Shown here one piece after another: positions 35,228 through 44,759 of a stretch of DNA of 64,000 nt. Below the pieces are notes generated by a model. The model ran no database searches and was not told the DNA's origin. It saw nothing but the letters and a program-made list of their open reading frames with translations. The position numbers were made by a program, and so were the translations under genes. The stretch is from Olivibacter domesticus (GTDB lineage: Bacteria > Bacteroidota > Bacteroidia > Sphingobacteriales > Sphingobacteriaceae), in assembly GCF_900109575.1 (NCBI RefSeq), contig NZ_FOAF01000001.1, forward strand, positions 1,769,662 to 1,833,661, in the 5' to 3' direction. The number at the start of each line of letters is the position of its first letter. Position 1 is the first letter of the stretch.

Positions 35228-35866
35228 TTAATAAAAATACCGATTAGCGTTTGCGTGATTTCTGATAATATATTCTATTTCACGCTCCTGATCAGGATCA
35301 TAGGTGTTTTTTAAATTATGTCCAAAAATTTTAGCTACCGATTGATAGAAGAAGGCCGAAACCCCACCCCTTAAGTCGCGCACTAATTCATAGCTCGAAT
35401 TTCCAGTTTGCCTATCTATTAGTTTTATTAATATTTCACCTTGGGAAATAGACATTTTTTTAATCTCACGATTGAACATTGTTTTTATCTCCTTCTCACA
35501 TGTCTTTATTAAACGTTTTTGTTCCTTTTTACCACTTGTTACTGCCAACTCACGTTGTAATCTGTCATATCTATCTTCTGCAAATTTGGCATATGGAAGC
35601 ACTTTTAAAACGTTGTATTTTAATCTATTATAGCGGGCTCTATCTGCCGGCGTTCTAAAAACTCTTGTATCCGTAATAACCACTTCCCTTAACAATATCC
35701 ATGGAATCCGTTCGCCATTTATCAGCGTAGTGGGAAGCATAATTGGCGTGGTATTTGCTGTACTGGCTATAGTATTAGTTAAACTATCTCTATTGACCTG
35801 CTGTGCTAAGCTCACCTGTCCAAAAAAAAGCAGTAAATTTATCAACATTAAATATAAAATTTTCAT
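35228..35866 (-). CDS. DUF4294 family protein
   Basis: 212 aa with a signal peptide (MKILYLMLINLLLFFGQVSLA). The DUF4294 core starts around residue 50 (ERIPWILLREVVITDTRVF, then RARYNRLKYNVLKVLPYAKFA) and is highly basic and helical. It is a Bacteroidota-specific exported protein of unknown function. It is the first gene of the operon with gpx and bshB1, touching gpx without a gap. Confidence 0.88.
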   Translation of the reverse strand: MKILYLMLINLLLFFGQVSLAQQVNRDSLTNTIASTANTTPIMLPTTLINGERIPWILLREVVITDTRVFRTPADRARYNRLKYNVLKVLPYAKFAEDRYDRLQRELAVTSGKKEQKRLIKTCEKEIKTMFNREIKKMSISQGEILIKLIDRQTGNSSYELVRDLRGGVSAFFYQSVAKIFGHNLKNTYDPDQEREIEYIIRNHANANRYFY

Positions 35867-35958
35867 AGATTTAGCTCTTACAAAATCACCAATAAAGTTA
35901 AGTAAAAAGTATTTACCTAACGAATTTTTTATTAAACCTTTTAAGAGTTTTACGATCT

Positions 35959-35966
35959 CAAAGGTA
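35959..35966 (-). promoter_or_regulatory. -7 box of the DUF4294-gpx-bshB1 operon
   Basis: TACCTTTG on the minus strand matches TAnnTTTG, about 92 bp before the DUF4294 ATG, in the divergent region with the RSH gene. The -33 is not clear. Confidence 0.45.
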
Positions 35967-36007
35967 AGGAATTAAAACAAAAAGCATATAGATATACATT
36001 TACAAAC

Positions 36008-38221
36008 ATGAAGGAATTAGTGATAGATCTTGAAGCTGAGAAGAAGGAAATTCTAAAACGCTATCGTGCTTTATTAAGGGCCTGTAAACCGACTTTACAA
36101 AAAGGTGATAAGCAGATGATTCGTCGTGCCTTTGATATGGCATTAGAGAACCACAAAGATATGAGGCGGAAATCTGGCGAACCTTATATCTACCACCCCA
36201 TTGCCGTGGCCCAAATTGCGGCTGAAGAAATTGGGCTGGGCACTACGTCCATTGTTTGTGCACTTCTCCATGATGTAGTAGAAGATACGGAAGTTTCTTT
36301 GGAAGAAATCGAACAAAAATTCGGAAAAAAGGTTGCCAAAATTATCGATGGACTAACTAAAATAGCCGGTATTTTTGACCCTAACAGTTCGATCCAAGCT
36401 GAAAACTTTCGAAAAATGCTGCTTACCCTTGCTGATGACGTACGTGTTATATTAATAAAATTAGCAGATAGGTTGCATAATATGCGTACCATGGAATTCA
36501 TGGCTCGGGATAAACAATTAAAAATAGCATCCGAAACAAGCTATCTTTATGCTCCCTTAGCACATCGATTAGGTCTATATGCCATAAAATCAGAATTGGA
36601 AGATCTTTCCATGAAATTTACGGATCCTGATACATACAAGTTTATTGCCCGAAAGCTAAATGAAAAAAAGGCCGAGCGTGAACGTTATATTAAGGAATTT
36701 ATAGGTCCGATACAAGACATTCTAACAGAGCAAGGCATCAATGCAAGCGTCTTTGGCCGACCGAAATCGATACATTCTATTTGGAATAAAATGCGAAAAA
36801 AATCTATTCCCTTTGAAGAAGTATACGATCTCTTTGCAATTCGCGTAATAATTGACACCACTCCCGATATGGAAAAGGCTGAATGCTGGAAAGCTTATTC
36901 TATTGTGACGGATTTATATCGCCCAAATCCAGATAGATTAAGAGATTGGATATCTTCTCCCAAAGCAAATGGGTATGAATCTTTGCATACAACTGTCATG
37001 GGGGCTAAGGGTCAATGGGTAGAAGTGCAAATTCGTACGAAACGGATGAATGAGATAGCCGAGAAAGGATTTGCTGCTCATTGGAAGTACAAAGAATCGA
37101 ACTCTGACAGCGGGTTAGACCAATGGATTCAAAAGGTGAGAGATATTTTGAGTAATCCTGAATCGAATGCATTAGATTTTGTGGATGATTTTAAGATGAA
37201 TCTATTTTCTGATGAAATTTTCATATTTACTCCTAAAGGAGCCCTCATTCAACTTCCTTTAGATGCTACGGCATTAGACTTTGCTTTCGAAATACATTCT
37301 GACCTTGGTGCAAGTTGTATAGGCGCAAAAGTAAACCATAAGCTGGTACCCTTATCGCATAAGCTTGCTAATGGAGATCAGGTGGAAATTATAACTTCTA
37401 ATAAACAAACACCTAAAGAGGATTGGCTTAATTTTGTTGTAACGGCGAAAGCGAAGTCGAAAATTAAATCTGCCTTAAAAGAAGAAAAACGAAGGATAGC
37501 AGAAGATGGAAAAGAAATACTTGAACGAAAACTCAAATCAATTAAAATCACTTACAATACCGATAATCTAAATAAACTCAGTACTTTTTTAAAGTTGCCA
37601 TCCACTCAGGATCTTTTTTATAAAGTTGCCAAGAGCGAGATAGACCTCAAACAACTGAAGGAATTTGCAACCGCTGAAAGGTCTGTAGATACATCCAGTG
37701 GACCTAGTACACGCATTGATAGCCATGTTGATGGGTTAGTAAAAAAGATTGAAAAAAAGGACAAGGAAACTGTGTTGATTGGTGATGATTTTCAAAAGTT
37801 GGATTATACCCTATCTGCATGTTGCAATCCTATACCGGGAGATGACGTATTCGGTTTTGTAACAGTGAACGATGGGATAAAAATACACCGCACCAATTGT
37901 CCAAATGCCTCTAAATTGATGGCTAATTATGGCTACAGAATTGTGAAAGCTAAATGGACTTCTCAACAAGAACTTGCTTTTCTAACAGGTTTGCGTATTG
38001 TTGGAATAGATGATGTAGGTTTAGTTAATAGAATCACCACCGTCATATCGCAGGATTTTAAAATAAACATTCGGTCAATAACCATCAGCAGTAATCAAGG
38101 TATTTTTGAAGGATCTATTATGGTTTATGTTAATAATACGGAACATTTGGATAGTTTGATAAAAAAATTAAAACAGATAAAAGGCATAACAGGAATTACA
38201 AGATTTGATTCCGAACAATAA
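36008..38221 (+). CDS. Bifunctional RSH (p)ppGpp synthetase/hydrolase
   Basis: 737 aa, standard for long RSH proteins. The HD hydrolase domain keeps H63 (YIYHPIAVA), HD 88-89 and ED 92-93, so it should be active. The synthetase domain holds YDLFAIRVIIDT and the ANGYESLHTTV stretch. TGS (FIFTPKGALIQLPLDATALDFAFEIH), a zinc-finger-like region (LSACCNPIPGDDVFGF) and a C-terminal ACT domain follow. It makes and degrades the stringent-response alarmone. It is monocistronic, divergent from the DUF4294 operon. Confidence 0.96.
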   Translation: MKELVIDLEAEKKEILKRYRALLRACKPTLQKGDKQMIRRAFDMALENHKDMRRKSGEPYIYHPIAVAQIAAEEIGLGTTSIVCALLHDVVEDTEVSLEEIEQKFGKKVAKIIDGLTKIAGIFDPNSSIQAENFRKMLLTLADDVRVILIKLADRLHNMRTMEFMARDKQLKIASETSYLYAPLAHRLGLYAIKSELEDLSMKFTDPDTYKFIARKLNEKKAERERYIKEFIGPIQDILTEQGINASVFGRPKSIHSIWNKMRKKSIPFEEVYDLFAIRVIIDTTPDMEKAECWKAYSIVTDLYRPNPDRLRDWISSPKANGYESLHTTVMGAKGQWVEVQIRTKRMNEIAEKGFAAHWKYKESNSDSGLDQWIQKVRDILSNPESNALDFVDDFKMNLFSDEIFIFTPKGALIQLPLDATALDFAFEIHSDLGASCIGAKVNHKLVPLSHKLANGDQVEIITSNKQTPKEDWLNFVVTAKAKSKIKSALKEEKRRIAEDGKEILERKLKSIKITYNTDNLNKLSTFLKLPSTQDLFYKVAKSEIDLKQLKEFATAERSVDTSSGPSTRIDSHVDGLVKKIEKKDKETVLIGDDFQKLDYTLSACCNPIPGDDVFGFVTVNDGIKIHRTNCPNASKLMANYGYRIVKAKWTSQQELAFLTGLRIVGIDDVGLVNRITTVISQDFKINIRSITISSNQGIFEGSIMVYVNNTEHLDSLIKKLKQIKGITGITRFDSEQ

Positions 38222-38305
38222 ATTTGAATCAGGTTATCTTGCAAATAAAATTATTCAATGATTACTGAATACTGACAATAGCAATACACATGCCTAGTTA
38301 ATTCA

Positions 38306-38336
38306 TTGCATATCCAAACAAATTTATTTAGCTTTG
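38306..38336 (+). promoter_or_regulatory. Bacteroidota-type promoter of the Fur-family gene
   Basis: TTG (38306-38308), a 20-bp spacer and TAGCTTTG (38329-38336) fit TTG-N17..23-TAnnTTTG. The ATG at 38356 is 19 bp after the -7 box. Confidence 0.72.
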
Positions 38337-38355
38337 TACATAATTAAGGATTATC

Positions 38356-38859
38356 ATGTCTACAACAGAAACAACAAGTATGGTTAGGAAAATTTTCGAG
38401 GCTTACCTCGAGAATAAAAGCCTACGCAAGACCCCAGAGCGCTTTGCCATCTTGGAAGAAATATATTCAAGAAATGATCACTTTGATGTGGAGTCATTGT
38501 ATATCCACATGAAAAACAAAAAATACAGGGTGAGTAGAGCTACTGTCTATAATACATTAGAGCTGCTAGTATCTTGTGATTTAGTTACGAAGCATCAATT
38601 TGGCAAAAACATGGCCCAATTTGAAAAGTCTTATGGCTATAAACAACATGATCATATTATCTGTATTGAATGTGGTAAGGTTGTAGAATTTTGCGATCCC
38701 CGTATCCATCAAATTCAAAGCATGATGGGTGAATTACTAAAATTTGACATTAAACATCATTCGCTCAATTTGTATGGTGTTTGCAGCGATTGTAATAATG
38801 ACTGCCCTTCAAAAGTAAATCAGGAAACTGGCCGAAATAAAGTGGTAGTTCCTGCCTAA
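38356..38859 (+). CDS. Fur-family metal-dependent regulator
   Basis: 167 aa. The winged-helix DNA-binding domain (about 15-90) includes RKTPERFAILEEIYSRNDHFDVESLY and VSRATVYNTLELLV. The dimerisation/metal domain contains HDHIICIECGKVVEFCD, with a second CxxC in GVCSDCNNDC, giving a structural zinc Cys4 site. It may sense iron, peroxide or zinc; the subtype cannot be fixed. A hairpin with a Fur-box-like half lies just downstream. Confidence 0.93.
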   Translation: MSTTETTSMVRKIFEAYLENKSLRKTPERFAILEEIYSRNDHFDVESLYIHMKNKKYRVSRATVYNTLELLVSCDLVTKHQFGKNMAQFEKSYGYKQHDHIICIECGKVVEFCDPRIHQIQSMMGELLKFDIKHHSLNLYGVCSDCNNDCPSKVNQETGRNKVVVPA

Positions 38860-38890
38860 AATGTATTATAAAGAAAAGACATATATCTCG

Positions 38891-38935
38891 GCCTGATGAT
38901 TTATCATTTTTATAAGATAATGATAACTATCAGGC
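38891..38935. terminator. Hairpin between the Fur-family gene and purA
   Basis: Outer arms GCCTGAT (38891-38897) and ATCAGGC (38929-38935), inner arms TTATCATT (38901-38908) and AATGATAA (38919-38926). It is a likely terminator of the Fur-family gene, although a clear U-run is missing. The inner right arm GATAATGATAAC also resembles half of a Fur box. Confidence 0.6.
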
Positions 38936-38992
38936 AATCTAATTTTAAATCTCCATTATTACAGTTTAATTAAACTACATACAACAAATATT

Positions 38993-40267
38993 ATGAAAGT
39001 TGACGTGCTTTTGGGCCTGCAATGGGGCGACGAAGGTAAGGGTAAAATTGTGGATGTTTTAACGCCACAATATGATTTGATTGCCCGTTTTCAGGGAGGG
39101 CCCAACGCAGGCCATACCTTAGAATTTGATGGTCAGAAATATGTTTTGAATACTATTCCTTCTGGCATTTTTAATAAAAAAACATTAAACCTTATAGGTA
39201 ACGGTGTTGTTATAGATCCGATCATTCTCAAAAGAGAACTCGACAACCTAAAGAAAAATGGATTTGATCCAGTTGCCGAAGGAAAGCTTGTAATAGCGCG
39301 TAGGGCCCATCTTATTTTACCTACACATCAACTACTAGACGCTGCATCTGAAACTAATATGGGAACAGGTAAAATAGGTTCAACCTTAAAAGGAATTGGA
39401 CCTACCTATATGGATAAAACTGGAAGAAACGGTATCCGTGTAGGAGATACTACTTTACCTGACTTTAAGGAACGTTACCAAAAGCTTGTTGATAAGCATA
39501 AAAATATCTTATCACACTATGGAGAAATTCCTGACTACAGTGAACGTGAACAGGCGTTTTTTGAAGCAATTGATTATTTAAAAACAATTCCGCATGTTGA
39601 TAGCGATCAATTAGTTAATAACTATTTAAAAGAAGGCAAAAGTGTACTTGCCGAAGGTGCCCAAGGAACGCTACTCGATATTGACTTTGGCTCTTACCCC
39701 TTTGTTACATCGTCAAACACTACTACTGCTGGCGCTTGTACTGGACTTGGGGTTGCTCCTAAAAATATTGGAGAAGTAATTGGTATTTTCAAGGCATATT
39801 GCACCAGAGTTGGAGGTGGCCCTTTCCCGACAGAATTAGAAAACGAAGTCGGTGAGAAATTGAGACAAATTGGTCACGAATTTGGTGCCACTACTGGTCG
39901 ATCTAGACGTACCGGATGGATTGACCTTCCTGCATTGCGTTATGCTATTCAGCTAAACGGGGTTACCGAGTTGATCATGACAAAGGCTGATGTATTAAGT
40001 GGGTTCGAAGAAATAAATGTATGTACACATTACATTTATAATGGAGAAAAAATTGACTATATGCCTTATGATATTATTTCATTAAAACCAGAACCAGTAT
40101 TTGAGACCGTTAAAGGATGGAATGAAGACATTACAGGCATTACTTCAGAAGAACAAATCCCTTTCGCTCTTAAGGATTATATCGTGTATTTAGAGACGCA
40201 TTTGGGTGTAAAGATTAAATATTTATCTGTTGGACCCGACAGGACACAAACACTTCTCTTAAAGTAA
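38993..40267 (+). CDS. purA: Adenylosuccinate synthetase
   Basis: 424 aa, full length. It joins IMP and aspartate with GTP to adenylosuccinate, the first committed step to AMP. N-terminal GTP loop GLQWGDEGKGKIVD, GPNAGHTL, GIGPTYMDKTGRNGIRV, ATTGRSRRTGWID and the C-terminal SVGPDRTQT are all present. It is followed after 3 bp by pabB, so probably cotranscribed. Confidence 0.98.
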   Translation: MKVDVLLGLQWGDEGKGKIVDVLTPQYDLIARFQGGPNAGHTLEFDGQKYVLNTIPSGIFNKKTLNLIGNGVVIDPIILKRELDNLKKNGFDPVAEGKLVIARRAHLILPTHQLLDAASETNMGTGKIGSTLKGIGPTYMDKTGRNGIRVGDTTLPDFKERYQKLVDKHKNILSHYGEIPDYSEREQAFFEAIDYLKTIPHVDSDQLVNNYLKEGKSVLAEGAQGTLLDIDFGSYPFVTSSNTTTAGACTGLGVAPKNIGEVIGIFKAYCTRVGGGPFPTELENEVGEKLRQIGHEFGATTGRSRRTGWIDLPALRYAIQLNGVTELIMTKADVLSGFEEINVCTHYIYNGEKIDYMPYDIISLKPEPVFETVKGWNEDITGITSEEQIPFALKDYIVYLETHLGVKIKYLSVGPDRTQTLLLK

Positions 40268-40270
40268 ACA

Positions 40271-41572
40271 ATGGCAACAAGTAGTCACCATGTTGACAAT
40301 ATTAAATTATTTACAAAGCAAGCCCTTCAATGGGCTTCTTTCTTTAATAGCGCTTGCTGTTTTCATAGTCAGGGGTATAAAAAGGATCCTTATAGTAAAT
40401 TCGATGTATTAATTGCTGCAGGTGTTAAAGAAGAATTAATAAACAATGGAAGCGACACCACTTTCTCAAAGCTTGAAACGTTCTTGGAAGAGCACTCCGA
40501 TGAGTGGATTCCTGGGTTCCTCTCTTACGATTTAAAAAACGAGGTAGAAGATCTTTCTACTTCAAAGCCAAATCTACAGGGGACTCCTCTCTCCTATTTT
40601 TTCATACCAAAACACCTTATATTAATTAAGGGGAACAAAATTGAGATAAAAAGCGAGGCCCCAACACAATTGTTCAAAGAAATTATCTCGACAATATTTA
40701 TTGATGGCAAATTGGAATTTAATGGCGAGATTAAAACTGAGATGAATAACGAAACATATACAAGTGTTTTCAATAAATTAATAAAACATATTCATCAAGG
40801 TGATATTTATGAAATAAATCTTTGCTTAGAATTTTATGCAGAAAAGGCAAAACTTGATCCTTTACAGGCATTCTGGCAACTTAGCATGATCTCTCCCACG
40901 CCTTTTTCCTGTTATTTCAAACAAGGGGATCACTTCGTAATTTCTGCCTCACCTGAAAGGTTTTTAGCCAAAAGAGGTGATTTATTAATATCGCAACCTA
41001 TAAAAGGTACGGCACCCCGTGGAAAAACACCTCTAGAAGACGCTCTTTTAATTCGTGATCTCCAGCTAAATAAAAAGGAGGTCAGTGAAAATATAATGAT
41101 TGTTGACTTAGTACGTAATGATTTAACCAAAAGTGCAGCACCAGCAACGGTAGAAGTAAAAGAACTTATGGGGGCCTATTCATTTAAGCAAGTGCACCAG
41201 CTTATTTCCACTATCAGCTGCCGAGAGCGAGATGGACTAGCGCTAACTCAAACTATAAAAAACACCTTTCCTGCTGGATCAATGACTGGCGCGCCAAAAA
41301 TCAGCGCCATGAAATTAATCGATAATTATGAATTTACTAGAAGGGGCCTTTATGCAGGATCTATAGGCTATTTTGCAGCAGATGGAGATTACGACTTCAA
41401 TGTGGTTATTCGATCGCTATGTTACAATGCTAAAAGCAAGAGATTATCTTTTCTCGTTGGAAGTGCTATAACTGCTGAGGCTAATGCTTCTCAAGAATAT
41501 CAAGAATGCCTATGGAAAGCGCAAGCAGTTTTAGATCTGTTAAAACCTGATTATAAAAATAAAAATGCATAA
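40271..41572 (+). CDS. pabB: Aminodeoxychorismate synthase component I
   Basis: 433 aa, chorismate-binding family. The PIKGTAPRG motif carries the active-site Lys typical of PabB rather than the PIAGT of TrpE. IMIVDLVRNDL, TFPAGSMTGAPK and the C-terminal VGSAITAEANASQEYQE complete the enzyme. It converts chorismate and glutamine-derived ammonia to 4-amino-4-deoxychorismate for folate. Its stop lies in a terminator-like hairpin. It is in an apparent operon with purA. Confidence 0.93.
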   Translation: MATSSHHVDNIKLFTKQALQWASFFNSACCFHSQGYKKDPYSKFDVLIAAGVKEELINNGSDTTFSKLETFLEEHSDEWIPGFLSYDLKNEVEDLSTSKPNLQGTPLSYFFIPKHLILIKGNKIEIKSEAPTQLFKEIISTIFIDGKLEFNGEIKTEMNNETYTSVFNKLIKHIHQGDIYEINLCLEFYAEKAKLDPLQAFWQLSMISPTPFSCYFKQGDHFVISASPERFLAKRGDLLISQPIKGTAPRGKTPLEDALLIRDLQLNKKEVSENIMIVDLVRNDLTKSAAPATVEVKELMGAYSFKQVHQLISTISCRERDGLALTQTIKNTFPAGSMTGAPKISAMKLIDNYEFTRRGLYAGSIGYFAADGDYDFNVVIRSLCYNAKSKRLSFLVGSAITAEANASQEYQECLWKAQAVLDLLKPDYKNKNA

Positions 41573-41597
41573 TTGAAGGCATCCAACTATGCATTTT
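41562..41597. terminator. Terminator-like hairpin at the pabB stop
   Basis: AAAATGCATA (41562-41571) pairs with TATGCATTTT (41588-41597) across a 16-nt loop. It overlaps the pabB stop codon and lies 23 bp from the convergent M48 protease gene. AT-rich but symmetrical, it could serve both. Confidence 0.55.
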
Positions 41598-41619
41598 CTA
41601 TAGAATAGGCTAATATAAT

Positions 41620-42423
41620 TTATTTATAATGCCTCATAGCCTCTGGTATTAGCTTTTGTATATTAGCAATACGTGTTTGATCACTAGGGTGTGTACTTAA
41701 AAATTCGGGTGGTTTACTACCCCCAGCTTTAGAAGCCATTCGTTGCCAAAAACCAACAGCTTCTTTTGGGTTGTAACCAGCCATAGCCATAAATGTTAGG
41801 CCCATTCTATCAGCTTCGCTTTCCTGATTTCTCGAATACTTCAATAAGGCAACCTGACTACCTATTCCATAAAGCTGATTAATAGCAAGCTGTGTCAATT
41901 GCGAATTCTTCGAAGTAGCCATTCCAACACCTGCACCAACTCCTTGTGCTAACATGGTATTAGATGCTCTCTCTGAAGAATGGCGAGCTATAGCGTGGGC
42001 TATTTCATGCCCCATAACAGTAGCTAAACCAGCTTCATTCTGTGTAACCGGTAATATCCCTGTGTAAACAGCGACTTTTCCTCCTGGCATACACCATGCA
42101 TTGACCTGCTGCTCATCAATAAGGTTAAATTCCCAACTAAACTGATATTGATTAGCATATCCATTCTGTTTAAGATAAGCCTCCACAGCTCTGGCAATCT
42201 TATTACCTACATTTTGGACCATCTGCGCATTGGCAGTGCCTTTTACTACTTTTGTTTTTGGACTTTTAAGCAAATCCCTATAGGCTAATGTTGCCTGCTG
42301 TTGCATTACCTTGTCATCAACCAAACTTAATTGCTTTCTACCTGTCAACGGAACCGTTGAGCAAGATGCGGCAAATAATAGTATAAGTAGCGAACCAATT
42401 ACTTTAGTTTTATTCCGACTCAT
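41620..42423 (-). CDS. M48-family metalloprotease lipoprotein (LoiP/YcaL-like)
   Basis: 267 aa. Lipoprotein signal with lipobox Cys21 (LLFAASC). The zinc-protease motif HEIAHAIARH carries H139, E140 and H143; a downstream NQESEADRMG provides the third ligand Glu. It is a compact periplasmic or outer-membrane Oma1/LoiP-type quality-control protease. Convergent with pabB and downstream of plsY on the minus strand, possibly cotranscribed. Confidence 0.92.
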   Translation of the reverse strand: MSRNKTKVIGSLLILLFAASCSTVPLTGRKQLSLVDDKVMQQQATLAYRDLLKSPKTKVVKGTANAQMVQNVGNKIARAVEAYLKQNGYANQYQFSWEFNLIDEQQVNAWCMPGGKVAVYTGILPVTQNEAGLATVMGHEIAHAIARHSSERASNTMLAQGVGAGVGMATSKNSQLTQLAINQLYGIGSQVALLKYSRNQESEADRMGLTFMAMAGYNPKEAVGFWQRMASKAGGSKPPEFLSTHPSDQTRIANIQKLIPEAMRHYK

Positions 42424-42477
42424 AATTATTGTAGAAATTTAGTGATTTAGTTACAGCAATTGCTGTGCCGATATAGA

Positions 42478-43125
42478 TTATGTATTTGATTTTTTAAAGA
42501 GATTTATTTTTGATTCTTTGCCTTTTAACAACCTTTCTATATTCTTCTGATGCGTAACCAATATCAACACACAAATACACATGCCATATAAAAGAAGAGA
42601 TTTATAAGGTGTATGAAAAACAAATACTATGCTGAATGGAAAAGTAAAACCAGCCAGAATAGACCCTAAAGAAACATAACGGGTAAGCATCAATACACTT
42701 ATAAACATGCCTACACACAATAAAGCCGCTTGTAAATGAACGGCTAATACCATCCCAAATAACGTAGCTACTCCCTTTCCACCTCTAAACCCGGCAAATA
42801 GCGGAAATAAATGTCCCATAACCGCGATGACACCTAGGGCAAGTTGATAGTTTATAAACAATACAGAGCTAGTAGGTCCGGTAACAGAAACACCAATAAA
42901 ATAAGCAAGATTTGTGGCGGTCCAACCTTTTAAAATATCAATGATCATCACAGCAACACCTGCTTTCCCGCCCAAAACCCTGAACGTATTGGTTGCGCCA
43001 GCATTTCCACTCCCATATTCTCTAACATCCACACCATAAAAAGATTGACCTAACCATACAGCAGTGGGTATGGATCCAAATAAATAGGCAACCAAAAGTG
43101 CAATAATTGCATTAATTGATGTCAT
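42478..43125 (-). CDS. plsY: Acyl-phosphate:glycerol-3-phosphate acyltransferase
   Basis: 215 aa from the ATG at 43125, since family members start MxxINAIIALLVAYLFGSIPTA; an upstream ATG at 43152 adds nine residues. It is an integral membrane enzyme with about five to six segments. The PlsY motifs are GSIPTAVWLGQ, REYGSGNAGATNTFRVLG, and GHLFPLFAGFRGGKGVAT. It makes lysophosphatidate from acyl-phosphate and glycerol-3-phosphate. It follows nadC after 51 bp. Confidence 0.95.
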   Translation of the reverse strand: MTSINAIIALLVAYLFGSIPTAVWLGQSFYGVDVREYGSGNAGATNTFRVLGGKAGVAVMIIDILKGWTATNLAYFIGVSVTGPTSSVLFINYQLALGVIAVMGHLFPLFAGFRGGKGVATLFGMVLAVHLQAALLCVGMFISVLMLTRYVSLGSILAGFTFPFSIVFVFHTPYKSLLLYGMCICVLILVTHQKNIERLLKGKESKINLFKKSNT

Positions 43126-43176
43126 TGGGTACAATGATACTAAAAAGAGCAATCTTATTAGTAAAAAATATTAACT

Positions 43177-44037
43177 TTAATTAACAATCTGAGCTTTCAA
43201 ACTCATATCTAGGCTTTTAACAGAATGTGTTAATGCCCCCATCGAAATATAATCAACGCCACAATCGGCAAATTGTTTAGCATTTGAAGGAACAATGCCA
43301 CCAGAGGCTTCTGAAACAAACTTGCCATCTATTAATTTTACGGCCTCAACAAGATCTTTAAAACCAAAATTATCTAATAAAATTCTATCTACGCTGCCAT
43401 ACACTAGAACCTCTTTTAACTCCTTTATATTTCTTACCTCAATTTCGATTTCAATAGGTTTTTGAAGAGATTTTTTATATTCGCCGGCGGCTTCAAGGGC
43501 CTGTTTGATACCTCCAGCATAATCAACATGATTATCTTTAATAAGTATCATATCATATAAACCGAATCGATGATTTACCCCCCCGCCTATCCTTACCGCT
43601 TCTTTTTCAAGAAATCGTATTCCAGGTGTAGTCTTCCTTGTATCGAGAATCTTGGTCTTTGTATTTTTTAGTATTTGAACTAGGCCATGAGTTGTTGTAG
43701 CAATACCGCTCATTCGTTGCATAACATTTAGCACCAATCGTTCTGCCATCAGAATGGCATGTATATCTCCAGTTACCTTTAACGCAACATCGCCAACTTT
43801 AACTTCGGCCCCGTCATGTATAAAAACCTCAATAGCTAATAAAGGGTTAACTACATTAAATATTTCTAATGCCACGGCAACTCCCGCTAAAATTCCATCT
43901 TCTTTAATTATAAGTTGGGCCTGCCCCTGTTTTCCTGCAGGAATAGTCGCTAGTGATGTATGATCGCCATCGCCCACATCTTCTTGCAATGCTTGGCTTA
44001 TGAAAGTGCGTAATTGTTGTTTGTTAATGTTACTCAT
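43177..44037 (-). CDS. nadC: Nicotinate-nucleotide pyrophosphorylase (quinolinate phosphoribosyltransferase)
   Basis: 286 aa. It converts quinolinate and PRPP to nicotinate mononucleotide in NAD synthesis. Visible motifs are ALQEDVGDGDHTS at the N-terminus, ERLVLNVMQRMSGIAT, ILDTRKTTPGIRFLEKEAVRIGGGVNHR and EIEVRNIKE. It follows the DUF4783 gene and precedes plsY on the same strand. Confidence 0.97.
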   Translation of the reverse strand: MSNINKQQLRTFISQALQEDVGDGDHTSLATIPAGKQGQAQLIIKEDGILAGVAVALEIFNVVNPLLAIEVFIHDGAEVKVGDVALKVTGDIHAILMAERLVLNVMQRMSGIATTTHGLVQILKNTKTKILDTRKTTPGIRFLEKEAVRIGGGVNHRFGLYDMILIKDNHVDYAGGIKQALEAAGEYKKSLQKPIEIEIEVRNIKELKEVLVYGSVDRILLDNFGFKDLVEAVKLIDGKFVSEASGGIVPSNAKQFADCGVDYISMGALTHSVKSLDMSLKAQIVN

Positions 44038-44135
44038 ACTTTAATTGGTTTCAAACCTAGTAAAAATTTCGAGATTTATAAATTAACAAGAATAATATAT
44101 ATTTATCTAACTTATTTTCAGGTGGTATTAAATGC

Positions 44136-44531
44136 TTACTTTATTTTATCAATTCTAATATCTGTGATCAAAAACTTTGAATTGAAATTCTTGAGAGAGA
44201 GAGATACTCTAAATTTCTGCGTAGAAGAGAATATTTCCAGAACCGCATAACGGTTATTAGCATTTGTATCCATTCTGTGAATTATCTTAGCCCCTCTGCA
44301 ATTATTCTTATCGAAAAAATTTCTTAAAAGTATTTCGGTTTGGTTCTTAGAATAAGTGTTATTATCTTCCAGAATAGATAAACTTACCGTACTCGAAAAA
44401 TAATCAGAAAGTTCTTTACTATTACCAGTAGCAAAATAATGACTAATGTTATCGATAATATCATCTGCTCTAAGAGCAGCCTGAAGATTCAAATGCGTTA
44501 ATAAAATTAAAAATAAGTATACATTTTTCAT
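44136..44531 (-). CDS. DUF4783 family secreted protein
   Basis: 131 aa from the ATG at 44531; the upstream ATG at 44558 adds nine residues before the signal peptide MKNVYLFLILLTHLNLQA. The remainder is a small NTF2-like fold pattern (DDIIDNISHYFATGNSKELSDYFSSTVSL). The family is Bacteroidota-restricted and often next to nadC, as here. Function unknown. Confidence 0.82.
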   Translation of the reverse strand: MKNVYLFLILLTHLNLQAALRADDIIDNISHYFATGNSKELSDYFSSTVSLSILEDNNTYSKNQTEILLRNFFDKNNCRGAKIIHRMDTNANNRYAVLEIFSSTQKFRVSLSLKNFNSKFLITDIRIDKIK

Positions 44532-44759
44532 TATCCCTTCCAATGGCAACACTATCAAATCAGCTAAAAATTTTCATCATGTATAATATATAGCACAAAA
44601 TCTAAACATCGCTTTAATGCCACTAAAAGCATGCCATTTTGTCTATATAAATACACATAAAAGGTACATTTTTCAATATTTAAAAAAAAATAAGGATAGG
44701 ATCATTTTTTGTATTAGGTTTGTCATTAGTAGTAATATAACATTTAAAATACGTTAAAA

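Noticed and set aside
44014-44250. 78-codon plus-strand frame over the nadC/DUF4783 junction
   Set aside because: It overlaps the starts and ends of two well-supported minus-strand genes.
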